From NCBI GenBank assembly GCA_031385545.1, contig JANNBN010000166.1:1-64000 (forward strand): DNA of 64,000 nucleotides. The letters are read 5' to 3'. Shown piece after piece: positions 25,225-33,850 of the stretch (position 1 is its first letter; the number at the start of each line of letters is the position of its first letter). The DNA comes from JANNBN01 sp031385545. Its GTDB lineage: Bacteria; Actinomycetota; Acidimicrobiia; Acidimicrobiales; JANYDT01. Both the position numbers and the translations under genes were made by a program. A model generated the notes under the pieces. That model made no database searches, was not told the origin of the DNA, and saw nothing but the letters and a program-made list of their open reading frames with translations.

Positions 25225-26739
25225 TCAGCCGGGCGCGCCGACGATCCCGAATCGACGCAAGACCAACGGCGCTTCGGGAAATTGCGCCGTCAACACGTCG
25301 ATCACGTCGCTCGGGCGCGTCACCTGAAACCCCCGGGTTCCAACCAACTGCGCCAGCGCGCAGTCGACCGCTTCAGGGTTGCCCAACGCATTGAACGCCT
25401 GCAGCGTTTGCACGTAAACGCTGCGGTAGTAGCTGGACCGATGCTGGTCCCAGTAGGTCATGGGCAATCCGGCTCGGCCTGCACCGTCGGCGGGAATCGA
25501 CTTCGCAGCAAACGCACCGAGGGACCCGTCGGCCCGAGCCTCGGCCCACGTGGCCAGGCCTTCGTCGATCCACGGATCACGCCCCTGATCGTTACCGACC
25601 AGACCGTAGAACCATTGGTGAGCCACCTCGTGGGTGGTAGTGCGGCCGATGGAACCGGGGCCTTGCATCACATGCGACGGAAACTCGATCCCACCCTTCA
25701 ACCCGGGCGTAATGGCCAAGGTGTATGAGGGCCAGGGGTAGTCGCCGTACAGGTCGGAGAGGATGCGGATGACACGCACCACCCGGGTGCGATACGACGA
25801 TGCCGACTCCGTGAGCGGAGCAGCCACTCCGACGGTGACCTTGACGGTGCCCCGGCCGGGACCCAGCGATACCGTCGACCTGACCAGCGAGTTGGCCGAC
25901 TGGTTGAACCGGCCGATGGACATGGCCCAGTCACGCTGGGCGGTGGATACCCAGTGACCAGGCTGCACCTCGTCCCCGCTTGCGAGCGCGGTGAGGCCCT
26001 CGTCACCGACGACCTTGAGTGTGACGTCCCAATCTGCGGCAATGGTCATCGAGGACTCCGCACCGATGCGCGTCGGCGGCGTGAGGTTCCAACCCATGCC
26101 TGGCTCCCAGGCAAGCACCGGTATGAACGACCCGAAGCGTGCTGCGACGAACGCCCCGCCGGCGCCCCGGGTGACCGAGATGCGGTCGTTGCGCTCACCC
26201 GGTGCCACGACGGTGAACGGGGCCCTGACCCGAACTCGCTGCCGTGCAGCCGCCTTGAGCGGAAGCCGAACGACCGTCGGTGAGTCGAGCACCGGGTTGA
26301 CAACCGATTCAACCGATTCAACCGATTCAACCGAATCGGCCGAATCGCCCACGGCGACCCGTGCAGAACCGAGCACCGCACGCGGCGACTTCGCGTCACG
26401 TACGCCACCGTTGGGCCACAGGCGCAGCACCACGCGATCAAGGGGAAGATCGGCTGTGAACGTGACGTCCACCGTTCCGGAGACGAGCCCGGTCTTCGGG
26501 TCGAAGGTCAGTGCAACCTGATACCGGGGTCGGTCCGGATCAGGTGGCGGTGGCATGGAAACGCATCGACCCAGCGGAATTGGCGTTGCTGCGGCCCGCG
26601 TTCCAAGTCCCGATGCCGTCAGGACGACTGCCGCGACGCTGAGCGTCAGCCACGCCAGCAGGCGGCACGAACCGCCGCGCCTACTGTGAGACGGCCATGG
26701 CTCCTCAACTTGTCGCCACTGCTCTTTGGTCCGTGACAT
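25225..26739 (-). CDS. Secreted or membrane-anchored M1-family metallopeptidase
   Basis: 504 residues from ATG 26739 (GAGGG just upstream). A signal or anchor segment (LLAWLTLSVAAVVLTASGLG) lies at about residues 28-48. The zinc site HEVAHQW is near residue 368 and the third ligand Glu in WIDEGLATW follows about 20 residues later, as in gluzincins. GGIEFPSHV replaces the usual GAMEN exopeptidase motif, so classical aminopeptidase activity is uncertain. A VES repeat from tandem 9-mers interrupts the N-terminal beta domain. Its start overlaps the divergent gene at 26697 by 43 bp; one of the two starts may be wrong. Confidence 0.85.
   Translation of the reverse strand: MSRTKEQWRQVEEPWPSHSRRGGSCRLLAWLTLSVAAVVLTASGLGTRAAATPIPLGRCVSMPPPPDPDRPRYQVALTFDPKTGLVSGTVDVTFTADLPLDRVVLRLWPNGGVRDAKSPRAVLGSARVAVGDSADSVESVESVESVVNPVLDSPTVVRLPLKAAARQRVRVRAPFTVVAPGERNDRISVTRGAGGAFVAARFGSFIPVLAWEPGMGWNLTPPTRIGAESSMTIAADWDVTLKVVGDEGLTALASGDEVQPGHWVSTAQRDWAMSIGRFNQSANSLVRSTVSLGPGRGTVKVTVGVAAPLTESASSYRTRVVRVIRILSDLYGDYPWPSYTLAITPGLKGGIEFPSHVMQGPGSIGRTTTHEVAHQWFYGLVGNDQGRDPWIDEGLATWAEARADGSLGAFAAKSIPADGAGRAGLPMTYWDQHRSSYYRSVYVQTLQAFNALGNPEAVDCALAQLVGTRGFQVTRPSDVIDVLTAQFPEAPLVLRRFGIVGAPG
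26301..26345. repeat. 9-bp tandem repeat within the peptidase gene
   Basis: CAACCGATT is repeated three times exactly and then degenerates to CAACCGAAT and CGGCCGAAT. It encodes the SVESVESVE stretch in a loop of the N-terminal domain and keeps frame. Confidence 0.8.
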
Positions 26740-27197
26740 CGGCCCTCATCGTTGCATTGGACGAAACCTTCGGGGAACCGATCGACGCCTACGTCAACGG
26801 ATCGCAGGTCTGGCTCCGCCCTGACGGCCCGGAGGGCATCACCATCGAGTACCGGCTGCACCCGGTGGGTGGATACGAACGACCAAGTGGTATGCGCACC
26901 GACGAAGTGTTCGGCACGGTGTCGCTGGCGCTCGCCACCGGGGAGCAATCCTCCGTGCGATTCGAATCACTGTGGGAAGGCCTTGAGGCGTTCGTCGCCT
27001 TTGAGGACGAAGGGCCGGTGCAACCCGAGCAGTTGGCTGCCATCGGAGAATCGGTGCTGGGTATAGCGCCCGAGCGTGTGGGGATGGTTGACCACGAGTC
27101 CATCGCCCAGGCCTGGCAGAACAGCGACCGACGCACGTCCATCGTCCACGCGCTGCGGCTTCAGTTGAGCTCGCCCACCGAGCAAGAACTTCCCTGA
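26697..27197 (+). CDS. Hypothetical protein, acidic
   Basis: 166 residues from ATG 26697; GTG 26733 would remove the overlap with the divergent peptidase gene. The protein is acidic, without signal peptide or membrane segment. DETFGEPIDAYVNGSQVWLR and GITIEYRLHPVGGY suggest beta strands, then LWEGLEAFVAFEDEGPV and an alpha-helical end. I do not recognise the family. It ends just before a strong bidirectional terminator. Confidence 0.6.
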   Translation: MAPQLVATALWSVTSALIVALDETFGEPIDAYVNGSQVWLRPDGPEGITIEYRLHPVGGYERPSGMRTDEVFGTVSLALATGEQSSVRFESLWEGLEAFVAFEDEGPVQPEQLAAIGESVLGIAPERVGMVDHESIAQAWQNSDRRTSIVHALRLQLSSPTEQELP

Positions 27198-27214
27198 TCC
27201 TGGTGCCGCTGCGA

Positions 27215-27249
27215 GTGCACGAAATCGGTTCCGAACCGATTTGGTGCAC
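27215..27249. terminator. Strong bidirectional terminator hairpin
   Basis: GTGCACGAAATCGGTT (27215-27230) and AACCGATTTGGTGCAC (27234-27249) pair at 15 of 16 positions around a CCG loop. It lies between two convergent genes. Flanking T-runs are short, so it would act mainly by stem stability or Rho. Confidence 0.75.
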
Positions 27250-27269
27250 AAGTAGTCGGCGACTTGCGT

Positions 27270-29294
27270 CTATGCGTTGAGCGGGAGCGGCACGACCTCG
27301 TCCAGCGCCGCATCGGAGATCCAGCGAACACTTCGTGCAGGCATGCTCAGCAACCCGTCGGTGACCATGGTGCCCGGGGCGAGCCGATCATCGGGCCGGA
27401 GGAACCCCATCCGGTGCGCAAGACGAGGATCCAACGAAACTGTCTCGTCAGAAACGTTTCCCAGCACCATGAGAGCGCCCCTGGACGGATGGCGCCGAAC
27501 GAACCCGAGAACCGACGGGTGGCCGGTCCAGAACCATTGCACCGAACCGGCTGCGTGGATGGCAGGAATCGACCGGCGAACCTTGATGAGCCGTGAGAAA
27601 CCGGAGAAGACGCGACCCTCGACCGTTCCCGTTTCACTGCGCCGTGCGGCAGCGGAAGCCCACGGCATCTCGGGCCGATGGATCCACCTGCTGTCGTCTG
27701 CGTGGTCCGGCTCATCGGCGTAACGGTGGTCATTGGCGAGCGCAAGTTCGTCGCCCATGTAGATCAGCGGGATACCCCCGAAGCCGAGGATCACCCCGTA
27801 CAACATCAAGAGACGTTCGATTCCTGCCTGCAGCGCTACCGCGTCGCCGTCTGCCCGGGCAGCGTCGATGCCGCACAACGCCGCAGCCGTGCCGCAGGTA
27901 CGTTCGTCACCGGTTTCTGGGTTGGTTGAGAATGCCACACCTCGGGAAAAGCTGGTCGGGAAGTCGCCGCGGAAAAATCGCGCGAGGAACCCACGATGGG
28001 CTGCTCCTGACACCATCGCGGACCCTGCGTCGTGGTCGGTAACCGCCCAGCCGATGTCGTCGTGGCAGCGGACGTAGGTGCACCATGCAGTGTCGGCGGG
28101 TGCCGACTGCATCCGCATGTGCGCGTGCGTGATGAGATCTGCCTTGCGGGTCGCGATCGAACTCCACAGCATCACCATCAGTTGGTTGTGATAGGCGAGC
28201 TCGCATTCCTGCCGTTCGACACGCACACCGTCGACATGGTGCGTGCCGAGGTAGGGCACCAGCTGATCGGGGCCGACAATGGCCTCGGCCTTCAAGATGG
28301 TTGCAGGCGCACCAATAGCCAGGACGCAGCGGAGTGCCTGAGCGATGAGGTGAGCTTCAGGCTGGTTCTGGCAGTCCGTACCGACCCGTTTCCAGGTGAA
28401 CGCGACTGCGTCGAGACGGAGAATCTCAACTCCGGCGTTGGCCAGGAAGCCCATCACGCCTGCCATCTCCACCAGCACGCACGGGTTGGCCCAGTTCAGG
28501 TCCCATTGATAGGAGTTGAACGTGGTCCACACCCACCGCTGCAGCGGTTCGGACCACGTGAAGTTGCCCGGAGCGATCTCGGGGAACACTTCAGGAAGCG
28601 TTGCTTCGAACGCGTCCGGAGCGGTGCGGTCCGGGAAGGTGAGGTAGTAGTTCAGGTAATGCCGGTCGCCTTGGATTGCCCGGCGTGCCCACTCGTGCTC
28701 AGCCGCTGTGTGATTCATCACGAAGTCGATGCACAGGCTGATGTCGGCCGAACGCAATTCGCCGGCCAAGGCCGTGAGGTCTTCCATGGTGCCGAGCAAC
28801 GGGTCGACGTCGCAGTAGTCGAGAACGGCAAAGCCACCGTCGTTGGCACCCTTGCGAGGGCGGATCACCGACATGAGATGGAAGTACCGGACCCCCAGTT
28901 CCTGCAGGTATTCGATCCGTTCGGCAACTCCTTTCACGGTGCGGCCGAACTGCTCGCAGTACGCGACGTACCCGATCATGTCCGGACGCTGGAACCAATC
29001 AGGTTGAACAGATCGGCGGAGGTCGAGGAGGCGCAGATCGTCGGACCGTTCGCCGGCGGTTGCGGCCGCGACCCGGAGCGCTTCGGTCAGCACCACGTCG
29101 AGGTCGAATGATCCGTACAGTGCTCGAAGCGCTCCGACCAGTTGCGGGAGCTGGTCATCGACCCGATCCCAGAACCGGGATTGCTCCGCAACCGTGAGCG
29201 CTTTCAGCTCACTGCGCAGCTCGGCCCGGGCGCGATGCACCACCGCACAGGCATCAAGAGGCGGCACCTGGCCGGCTGGCGGGATTGAGCGCAT
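27270..29294 (-). CDS. ams: Amylosucrase (GH13 sucrose-using glucosyltransferase)
   Basis: 674 residues from ATG 29294, similar to known amylosucrases. The N-terminal helical domain (FWDRVDDQLPQLVGAL) is characteristic of this subfamily. In the (beta/alpha)8 barrel, the nucleophile is the Asp of EILRLDAVAF (near residue 295), the acid/base Glu is in ILKAEAIV (near 336) and the transition-state Asp in YVRCHDDIGW (near 412). It turns sucrose into alpha-1,4-glucan and fructose, or hydrolyses it. The divergent lacI and the PfkB sugar kinase after it fit a sucrose module in which the kinase captures the fructose. No signal peptide, so sucrose must be inside the cell. Confidence 0.9.
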   Translation of the reverse strand: MRSIPPAGQVPPLDACAVVHRARAELRSELKALTVAEQSRFWDRVDDQLPQLVGALRALYGSFDLDVVLTEALRVAAATAGERSDDLRLLDLRRSVQPDWFQRPDMIGYVAYCEQFGRTVKGVAERIEYLQELGVRYFHLMSVIRPRKGANDGGFAVLDYCDVDPLLGTMEDLTALAGELRSADISLCIDFVMNHTAAEHEWARRAIQGDRHYLNYYLTFPDRTAPDAFEATLPEVFPEIAPGNFTWSEPLQRWVWTTFNSYQWDLNWANPCVLVEMAGVMGFLANAGVEILRLDAVAFTWKRVGTDCQNQPEAHLIAQALRCVLAIGAPATILKAEAIVGPDQLVPYLGTHHVDGVRVERQECELAYHNQLMVMLWSSIATRKADLITHAHMRMQSAPADTAWCTYVRCHDDIGWAVTDHDAGSAMVSGAAHRGFLARFFRGDFPTSFSRGVAFSTNPETGDERTCGTAAALCGIDAARADGDAVALQAGIERLLMLYGVILGFGGIPLIYMGDELALANDHRYADEPDHADDSRWIHRPEMPWASAAARRSETGTVEGRVFSGFSRLIKVRRSIPAIHAAGSVQWFWTGHPSVLGFVRRHPSRGALMVLGNVSDETVSLDPRLAHRMGFLRPDDRLAPGTMVTDGLLSMPARSVRWISDAALDEVVPLPLNA

Positions 29295-29310
29295 GGTGTT
29301 GCTGTCAGAA

Positions 29311-29338
29311 TGTAACAGCTGGCATGCAAGCGGTTACA
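29311..29338. promoter_or_regulatory. 28-bp near-palindrome, candidate operator for amylosucrase/lacI
   Basis: The sequence reads TGTAAC, AGCTG, GCATGC, AAGCG, GTTACA: outer arms and centre are perfectly symmetric and three of five spacer positions also pair (12 of 14 half-site positions). It starts 17 bp before the amylosucrase ATG, where a bound repressor would block transcription or initiation. Binding by the divergent LacI protein is inferred. Confidence 0.55.
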
Positions 29339-29422
29339 AGCGCCAACCCCGCAGCGATCGCAGCGACCCCATCGCACCACGGGTCGCAAGGGCCTGCAGG
29401 GAGCGCAAAGACCCGTCCGACG

Positions 29423-29458
29423 TTGCACTCGTTTGCACACGGTTTGCAATCGTTTGCA
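29423..29458 (+). promoter_or_regulatory. Phased array of four TTGCA motifs before lacI
   Basis: TTGCA occurs at 29423, 29433, 29444 and 29454, three of them as TTTGCA. The 10-11 bp spacing puts all copies on one face of the helix. It ends about 78 bp before the lacI ATG. It may be a cooperative regulator-binding array. Confidence 0.45.
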
Positions 29459-29536
29459 GTGCCCGTCATCGTTGAACCCAACTCAGCCCAACAGCACCAC
29501 CAACCCGGCACTCACCGAACCGGGGAAGGCACGCAC

Positions 29537-30592
29537 ATGTCGATTCGCAACCACGCAACCAATCGTTCGGGGAATCCCCCGGCCACCATCGAAGATGTCG
29601 CGGCTGGAGCAGGGGTCTCGATGGCCACCGTGAGCCGGGCGCTGCGCGGGCTACCGAACGTGGCCGAATCCACCAGGAACAACGTCCTTGCCGTCGCGAA
29701 GTCGCTGAACTACCGGCCTGACCCACATGCCAGCCGCCTTGCCGCTGGTCGCACCCACGCGGTCGGTATGGCCGTGCCATGGCTGGGGCGCTGGTATTTC
29801 TCGCAAGTCGTGTCCGGTGCCCGCGATGCCTTCGCCGCAGCCGGCTACGACTTGCTGCTGTTCGGCGTCGGTTCGGGCGAGGAAAGAAGCCGCTTCGTCC
29901 ACGAATGGGGTGTCCTCGACAAACGCGTCGACGGGCTGTTGCTCGTCGACCTCCGTCTGGACCCCGACGAACTCGATGCGGTACGCAACGCCGGCACAAC
30001 AGTCACCTCGGTCGGCGACCGCTACGACGGCTTCCCGTCCGTCACCGTGGACAACCGCAGCGGTGCCCGGATCGCGGTGCAACACCTCCTGAACCTCGGC
30101 CACCGGAACATCGGTCTCATCGGCGACGTTCCGGGTCCCCTCCCCTTCTCCGTTCCGTCGGACCGTCGCGCCGGATGGTTCGATGCACTGACCGAAGCCG
30201 GTATCGAACCACGGGCAGACCTCGAGGTGTCTGGACGATTCACAGTCGAAGGTGGCCATCGGGCGATGACTCACTTGCTCGCAGTCCGCCAACGTCCGAC
30301 TGCGATCTTCGCGATGTCTGACGAGATGGCGATGGGCGCCATCAAAGCGGTGCGCGACCACGGCCTGTCCGTGCCTGATGACGTCTCCATCGTCGGCTTC
30401 GACGGCCATGAACTCGCCGAGGTCATGGACCTCACAACCGTGGAACAGCCGGTCGTGGCCTCGGGCAAGCGGGCTGGTGAGTTCTTGCTCCAGGCGCTGG
30501 CGGGCGCCACCGAGGTGCCCCACGAGGTGATGCCAACCGAATTGGTGGCGCGTCGTACCTCGGCCCCTCTTCGTGGAAAAGTAACCGGGTGA
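29537..30592 (+). CDS. LacI-family transcriptional regulator
   Basis: 351 residues from ATG 29537 with GGGGAAGG about seven bases upstream; the longer frame upstream runs through the operator region and is ignored. The helix-turn-helix is TIEDVAAGAGVSMATVSRALRG at residues 16-37, followed by the hinge RPDPHASRLAAGRT. The sugar-binding domain has VVSGARDAFAAAGYD, VTVDNRSGARIAVQHLL, FAMSDEMAMGAIKA and SIVGFDG. It overlaps the PfkB gene by four bases and diverges from amylosucrase, so it most likely controls both, with a sucrose-derived ligand. Confidence 0.93.
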   Translation: MSIRNHATNRSGNPPATIEDVAAGAGVSMATVSRALRGLPNVAESTRNNVLAVAKSLNYRPDPHASRLAAGRTHAVGMAVPWLGRWYFSQVVSGARDAFAAAGYDLLLFGVGSGEERSRFVHEWGVLDKRVDGLLLVDLRLDPDELDAVRNAGTTVTSVGDRYDGFPSVTVDNRSGARIAVQHLLNLGHRNIGLIGDVPGPLPFSVPSDRRAGWFDALTEAGIEPRADLEVSGRFTVEGGHRAMTHLLAVRQRPTAIFAMSDEMAMGAIKAVRDHGLSVPDDVSIVGFDGHELAEVMDLTTVEQPVVASGKRAGEFLLQALAGATEVPHEVMPTELVARRTSAPLRGKVTG

Positions 30593-31548
30593 CCACACCG
30601 TCCGACCGTCCGACCATCGCCGTCCTTGGCGAGGCGATCCTCGATTTCACGTCCACGGCCGATGCTCCGCTCGAGCTGCACGGCCATCCGGGCGGTTCGC
30701 CGCTGAACACCGGTGTCGCTGCCGCTCGTCAGGGCCAGTCGGTTGCTGCAATGACGCAGTTTTCCAACGACCAGTTCGGGACCGCGATCGTGCAGTGGCT
30801 GCACACCAACGGTGTCTCCACCGGGTGGTCGCAATTTTCCGATGCCCCGTGTGCCATGGCTATCGTCACCTCGTCGCCGCAAGGTGCCGTGTTCAGCTTC
30901 CGCGGGAGCGGTTCCGCCGACACGTTGTGGGACCCCCAGCCCCGGCCCACCCTTCCCGACTCACTGCGCGCTATCCAGTTGTCCATGCTCACGTGTCTTG
31001 CACCCACCGCAGCCGCGTCGTGCTTCGATGTTCTCGCAACACATCGGGACCGCGCCGTCATCCTGCTCGACCCCACGGTGCGCCCCATGCTCAACGGCGA
31101 CCCGGGCGTCTGGCGCACCATGCTCGAACACTTCGCTCCGCTGGCTCACATCGTCAAGGCTTCGGACCAAGACCTCGAGTTCCTGTTTCCCGACGTCGAC
31201 CCAGTCGATGCCGCCCGCGCCTTGGTGGCGCCGGGGCGGCTGGTGATTCTTACAAGGGGCGGCGACGGTGCGGTCCTCCTTGGCCTTCCCAACGGCAACG
31301 AGGTGACCATTTCAGCACCGTCGGTCAAAGTGGTCGATACGGTCGGTGCGGGCGACACGCTCGCCGGGTCGCTGCTGTCGTGGCTCATCGACCACGGTGT
31401 CGACTCACCGACCGCGCTAATGGGACTAGACGGCCAGAACTGGGCTGAAGCGCTCCGGTTCGCAACAACAGCCGCGGCCATCACGTGCACACGCCCCGGA
31501 GCCGACCCTCCCACCAAGGCCGAGACGCTCGCTGCGCTACAGAGCTGA
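30589..31548 (+). CDS. PfkB-family sugar kinase, probable fructokinase
   Basis: 319 residues from GTG 30589, overlapping the lacI stop (GTGA). The first PfkB signature region GHPGGSPLNTGVAAARQGQ binds the sugar and the second, KVVDTVGAGDTLAGSLL, carries the catalytic Asp near residue 253. ILTRGGDGAVLL is the nucleotide-side motif. Assignment as fructokinase rests on the amylosucrase partner that releases fructose; sequence alone shows only a ribokinase-like sugar kinase. Confidence 0.88.
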   Translation: MTTPSDRPTIAVLGEAILDFTSTADAPLELHGHPGGSPLNTGVAAARQGQSVAAMTQFSNDQFGTAIVQWLHTNGVSTGWSQFSDAPCAMAIVTSSPQGAVFSFRGSGSADTLWDPQPRPTLPDSLRAIQLSMLTCLAPTAAASCFDVLATHRDRAVILLDPTVRPMLNGDPGVWRTMLEHFAPLAHIVKASDQDLEFLFPDVDPVDAARALVAPGRLVILTRGGDGAVLLGLPNGNEVTISAPSVKVVDTVGAGDTLAGSLLSWLIDHGVDSPTALMGLDGQNWAEALRFATTAAAITCTRPGADPPTKAETLAALQS

Positions 31549-31557
31549 GCGGCCCAC

Positions 31558-33840
31558 ATGGATGCGCCTTCCCCGATAACACCACCGCTGTCCCCCCGGC
31601 CGGGGCGGCTTGTTGTCATCGGCGCTGCCGCGGGTATCGGCCGGTGGATTGGAGATCACGTACTGGGCCAGCTCACCTGGAACGAAACGCTGCTCATCGA
31701 TTCCTCCGAATCGATCGCGCGCCTCGATCACCCATACGGCGGAGCGACGCGGCTGTTACAGCTTTCCGACCCAAGCACCGCTACCGAAACGGTAGGCGCG
31801 CTTATAGACGCGCTCGTCGTCGTGGCTGTTCCGCTGACCCACCTCGCCGAAGTCGCACGGTGGATCACCCCGCTGCTCGGACCCGGCTGCGTCGTCGTCG
31901 ACACGTCCCACGATCGTGCTCGCGCCGAATCGACGTGGGGTGCGGTTTCAACGCTTGGGCTGCATCCGCTCTTCGGCCTGTCAGCCCAGTCGGCCGCAGG
32001 CCAGACATTCGTCCTCTGCCCCGCACCAGGGATCAGCCCACCTGAATGGCTCATCGAGGCCGTCGAACGGCCCGGCGGAACCGTCAACATCCTCACGAGC
32101 GCACACCACGACCGCGTGATGCGGGTCGTCCAGAACGCAACCCACCAGGCGTTGCTGACATTCGCCGATGTTGTCGGGCACAGCGGCCTCGACCTCGAAG
32201 AAGACCTGTGGGCCAACCGAACTCCGGTCTTCGAGCTGCTCATGGCCCTCGCTGTCCGCGTGCTGCAGCCCGGTCAGGACTCCGGTACGGCATCCATTCA
32301 GCTCGGTGCCGGAGGAGAGCAGCAGACCCAGGCGCTGCAAGACGCGCTCACCCGCCTCGCCGTGGCGCGTGATGGCGCTGAACCGGGCGTGGTCGATCAT
32401 CTCGCGCAACTCCGTGCGCCGTTCAGTGGTGGACTCTTCGCGAAGATTTCTCAGGCCGGCACGTTGGCGACGTCTGCAGTGCAGGCCTCTCGATCCCGCA
32501 TCGCAAACCACCGCCGTGCTGGCGAGCTGGTCGGTATCCGCACCATCGGGTCCGAAAAGCTCCACGTCGGACGCATCGTCGCGGCCAACCCCACCTCGTT
32601 CACCCTCGAAAACCTGCTGGTCGGCGTCCCCGGCCGCTGCGCTCTGCTGGTCGACGGCACCGCGACCGAGAACGCCCGTCGCAGCGGCATCACAGGCCGC
32701 GTGAAACAGACCGAGTTCCGCCTCGGCAGGGTCGACGTCCTGTCGACGACCGAGCTGGAATCCACCCTCGACACGTTGCTCGCCACGGTGACCCGCGGCT
32801 GCAAGGTGCTCATCCCCGAATCAATCAGCGGAGCGTCAGCCGTTCGCGTTGTTGCCGGTGTCGGCCACGTCGTGAGCGCGACGCTCGTCACCGAGGAGGT
32901 TCGAATCGGTCAGCGCGAATGTGTGGTGCGGTTCGAGGCAAGGATCGACCGAGACCTCGACGATATCGAGCGAACCATCCAGCAACGGATGGACGAGACG
33001 TTCGTCTGGCCCGACGGCGTTGTACTGCCGCTCAATCGGTCTGCGGCCACCATCGGGTTCCTCGGCCCCGCAGGTACGTTCTCCGACGTCGCGGCGCGGC
33101 AGCTCGCCCGGCTCGTCAGCTCTTCGCCCGTCGCCCGCATCGAGTTCAGCGACTTCGCGTCGCTGGTCAGCTCGGTCGCAGACGGTTCCATCGATCTTGC
33201 AGTGCTCCCCATCACCAACTCATCCAGTGGCCTGGTGGACCTTGCAGCCGAGGTCCTCAGTCGATCCGATGACTGCGTCGTCGCCGGAGGTGTCGTCGAC
33301 GTTCCCGTTCGTATCGACGCCTACGTTGCGCCGGGCCAAGACCTGCTTGAAGGAGCCACTGCGTTCAGCCACCCGCAGGTCTTCCGTCAGTGCTCTGTGT
33401 TCGTATCGGCGATGAAGCTGCATGCAGTCGAATGCACATCGACCGCCGAGGCTTGCCGGCGCGTCGCTGAGACACACGAGGGCGTTGCGCTTGCGGCTAC
33501 CGGCATGCAGTCCGACTTCGGGCTGCTCACCGCGAGGTCCAGTGTCGGCAACCTGGCTGGTGCGTTGACGCGTTTCCTGGTCCTCGGCACCCAGTCGATG
33601 TTCGGCGAGCCCGCCCGTGCCGATGCGTTGCTGCGTACCGTGTGGATCATCGAACCAGAGATGGCAGGGCGGCTTCCACTGACCACCGCACCCCGCTACG
33701 ACGAGGTGCTGCGCGGACCTTCGGGCCGCACACTGCTGGTCTCGACCGATGCCAACCGCGTTCCGGCCGGCACCGTCGGAGCCCGGCTTGTTGCGACATT
33801 TCCGTGGTCGCCCCGTACGCCGCTGGTGGTTGTTGGATGA
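31558..33840 (+). CDS. Fusion of prephenate dehydrogenase-like, unknown and prephenate dehydratase-like domains
   Basis: 760 residues from ATG 31558. Residues about 15-300 look like TyrA: a GAAAGIGRWIG nucleotide loop, GLHPLFGLSA, and TSAHHDRVMRVVQNATHQ with the catalytic His-Asp. Residues about 320-495 (GIRTIGSEKLHVGRI, LVDGTATENARRSG, KVLIPESISGASAV) are not a fold I can name. Residues 498-700 are PDT-like: TIGFLGPAGTFSDVAARQL, VLPITNSSSGLVDL and LTRFLVLG. The usual PIENS is PITNS here, while the catalytic TRF Thr remains. No clear ACT domain follows. If active it makes both phenylpyruvate and hydroxyphenylpyruvate precursors. It follows the kinase by nine bases. Confidence 0.75.
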   Translation: MDAPSPITPPLSPRPGRLVVIGAAAGIGRWIGDHVLGQLTWNETLLIDSSESIARLDHPYGGATRLLQLSDPSTATETVGALIDALVVVAVPLTHLAEVARWITPLLGPGCVVVDTSHDRARAESTWGAVSTLGLHPLFGLSAQSAAGQTFVLCPAPGISPPEWLIEAVERPGGTVNILTSAHHDRVMRVVQNATHQALLTFADVVGHSGLDLEEDLWANRTPVFELLMALAVRVLQPGQDSGTASIQLGAGGEQQTQALQDALTRLAVARDGAEPGVVDHLAQLRAPFSGGLFAKISQAGTLATSAVQASRSRIANHRRAGELVGIRTIGSEKLHVGRIVAANPTSFTLENLLVGVPGRCALLVDGTATENARRSGITGRVKQTEFRLGRVDVLSTTELESTLDTLLATVTRGCKVLIPESISGASAVRVVAGVGHVVSATLVTEEVRIGQRECVVRFEARIDRDLDDIERTIQQRMDETFVWPDGVVLPLNRSAATIGFLGPAGTFSDVAARQLARLVSSSPVARIEFSDFASLVSSVADGSIDLAVLPITNSSSGLVDLAAEVLSRSDDCVVAGGVVDVPVRIDAYVAPGQDLLEGATAFSHPQVFRQCSVFVSAMKLHAVECTSTAEACRRVAETHEGVALAATGMQSDFGLLTARSSVGNLAGALTRFLVLGTQSMFGEPARADALLRTVWIIEPEMAGRLPLTTAPRYDEVLRGPSGRTLLVSTDANRVPAGTVGARLVATFPWSPRTPLVVVG

Positions 33841-33850
33841 TGGTGTCCTT

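Noticed and set aside
28032..29111. 359-codon plus-strand frame across the amylosucrase gene
   Set aside because: Antisense shadow without motifs; GH13 catalytic residues are on the other strand.
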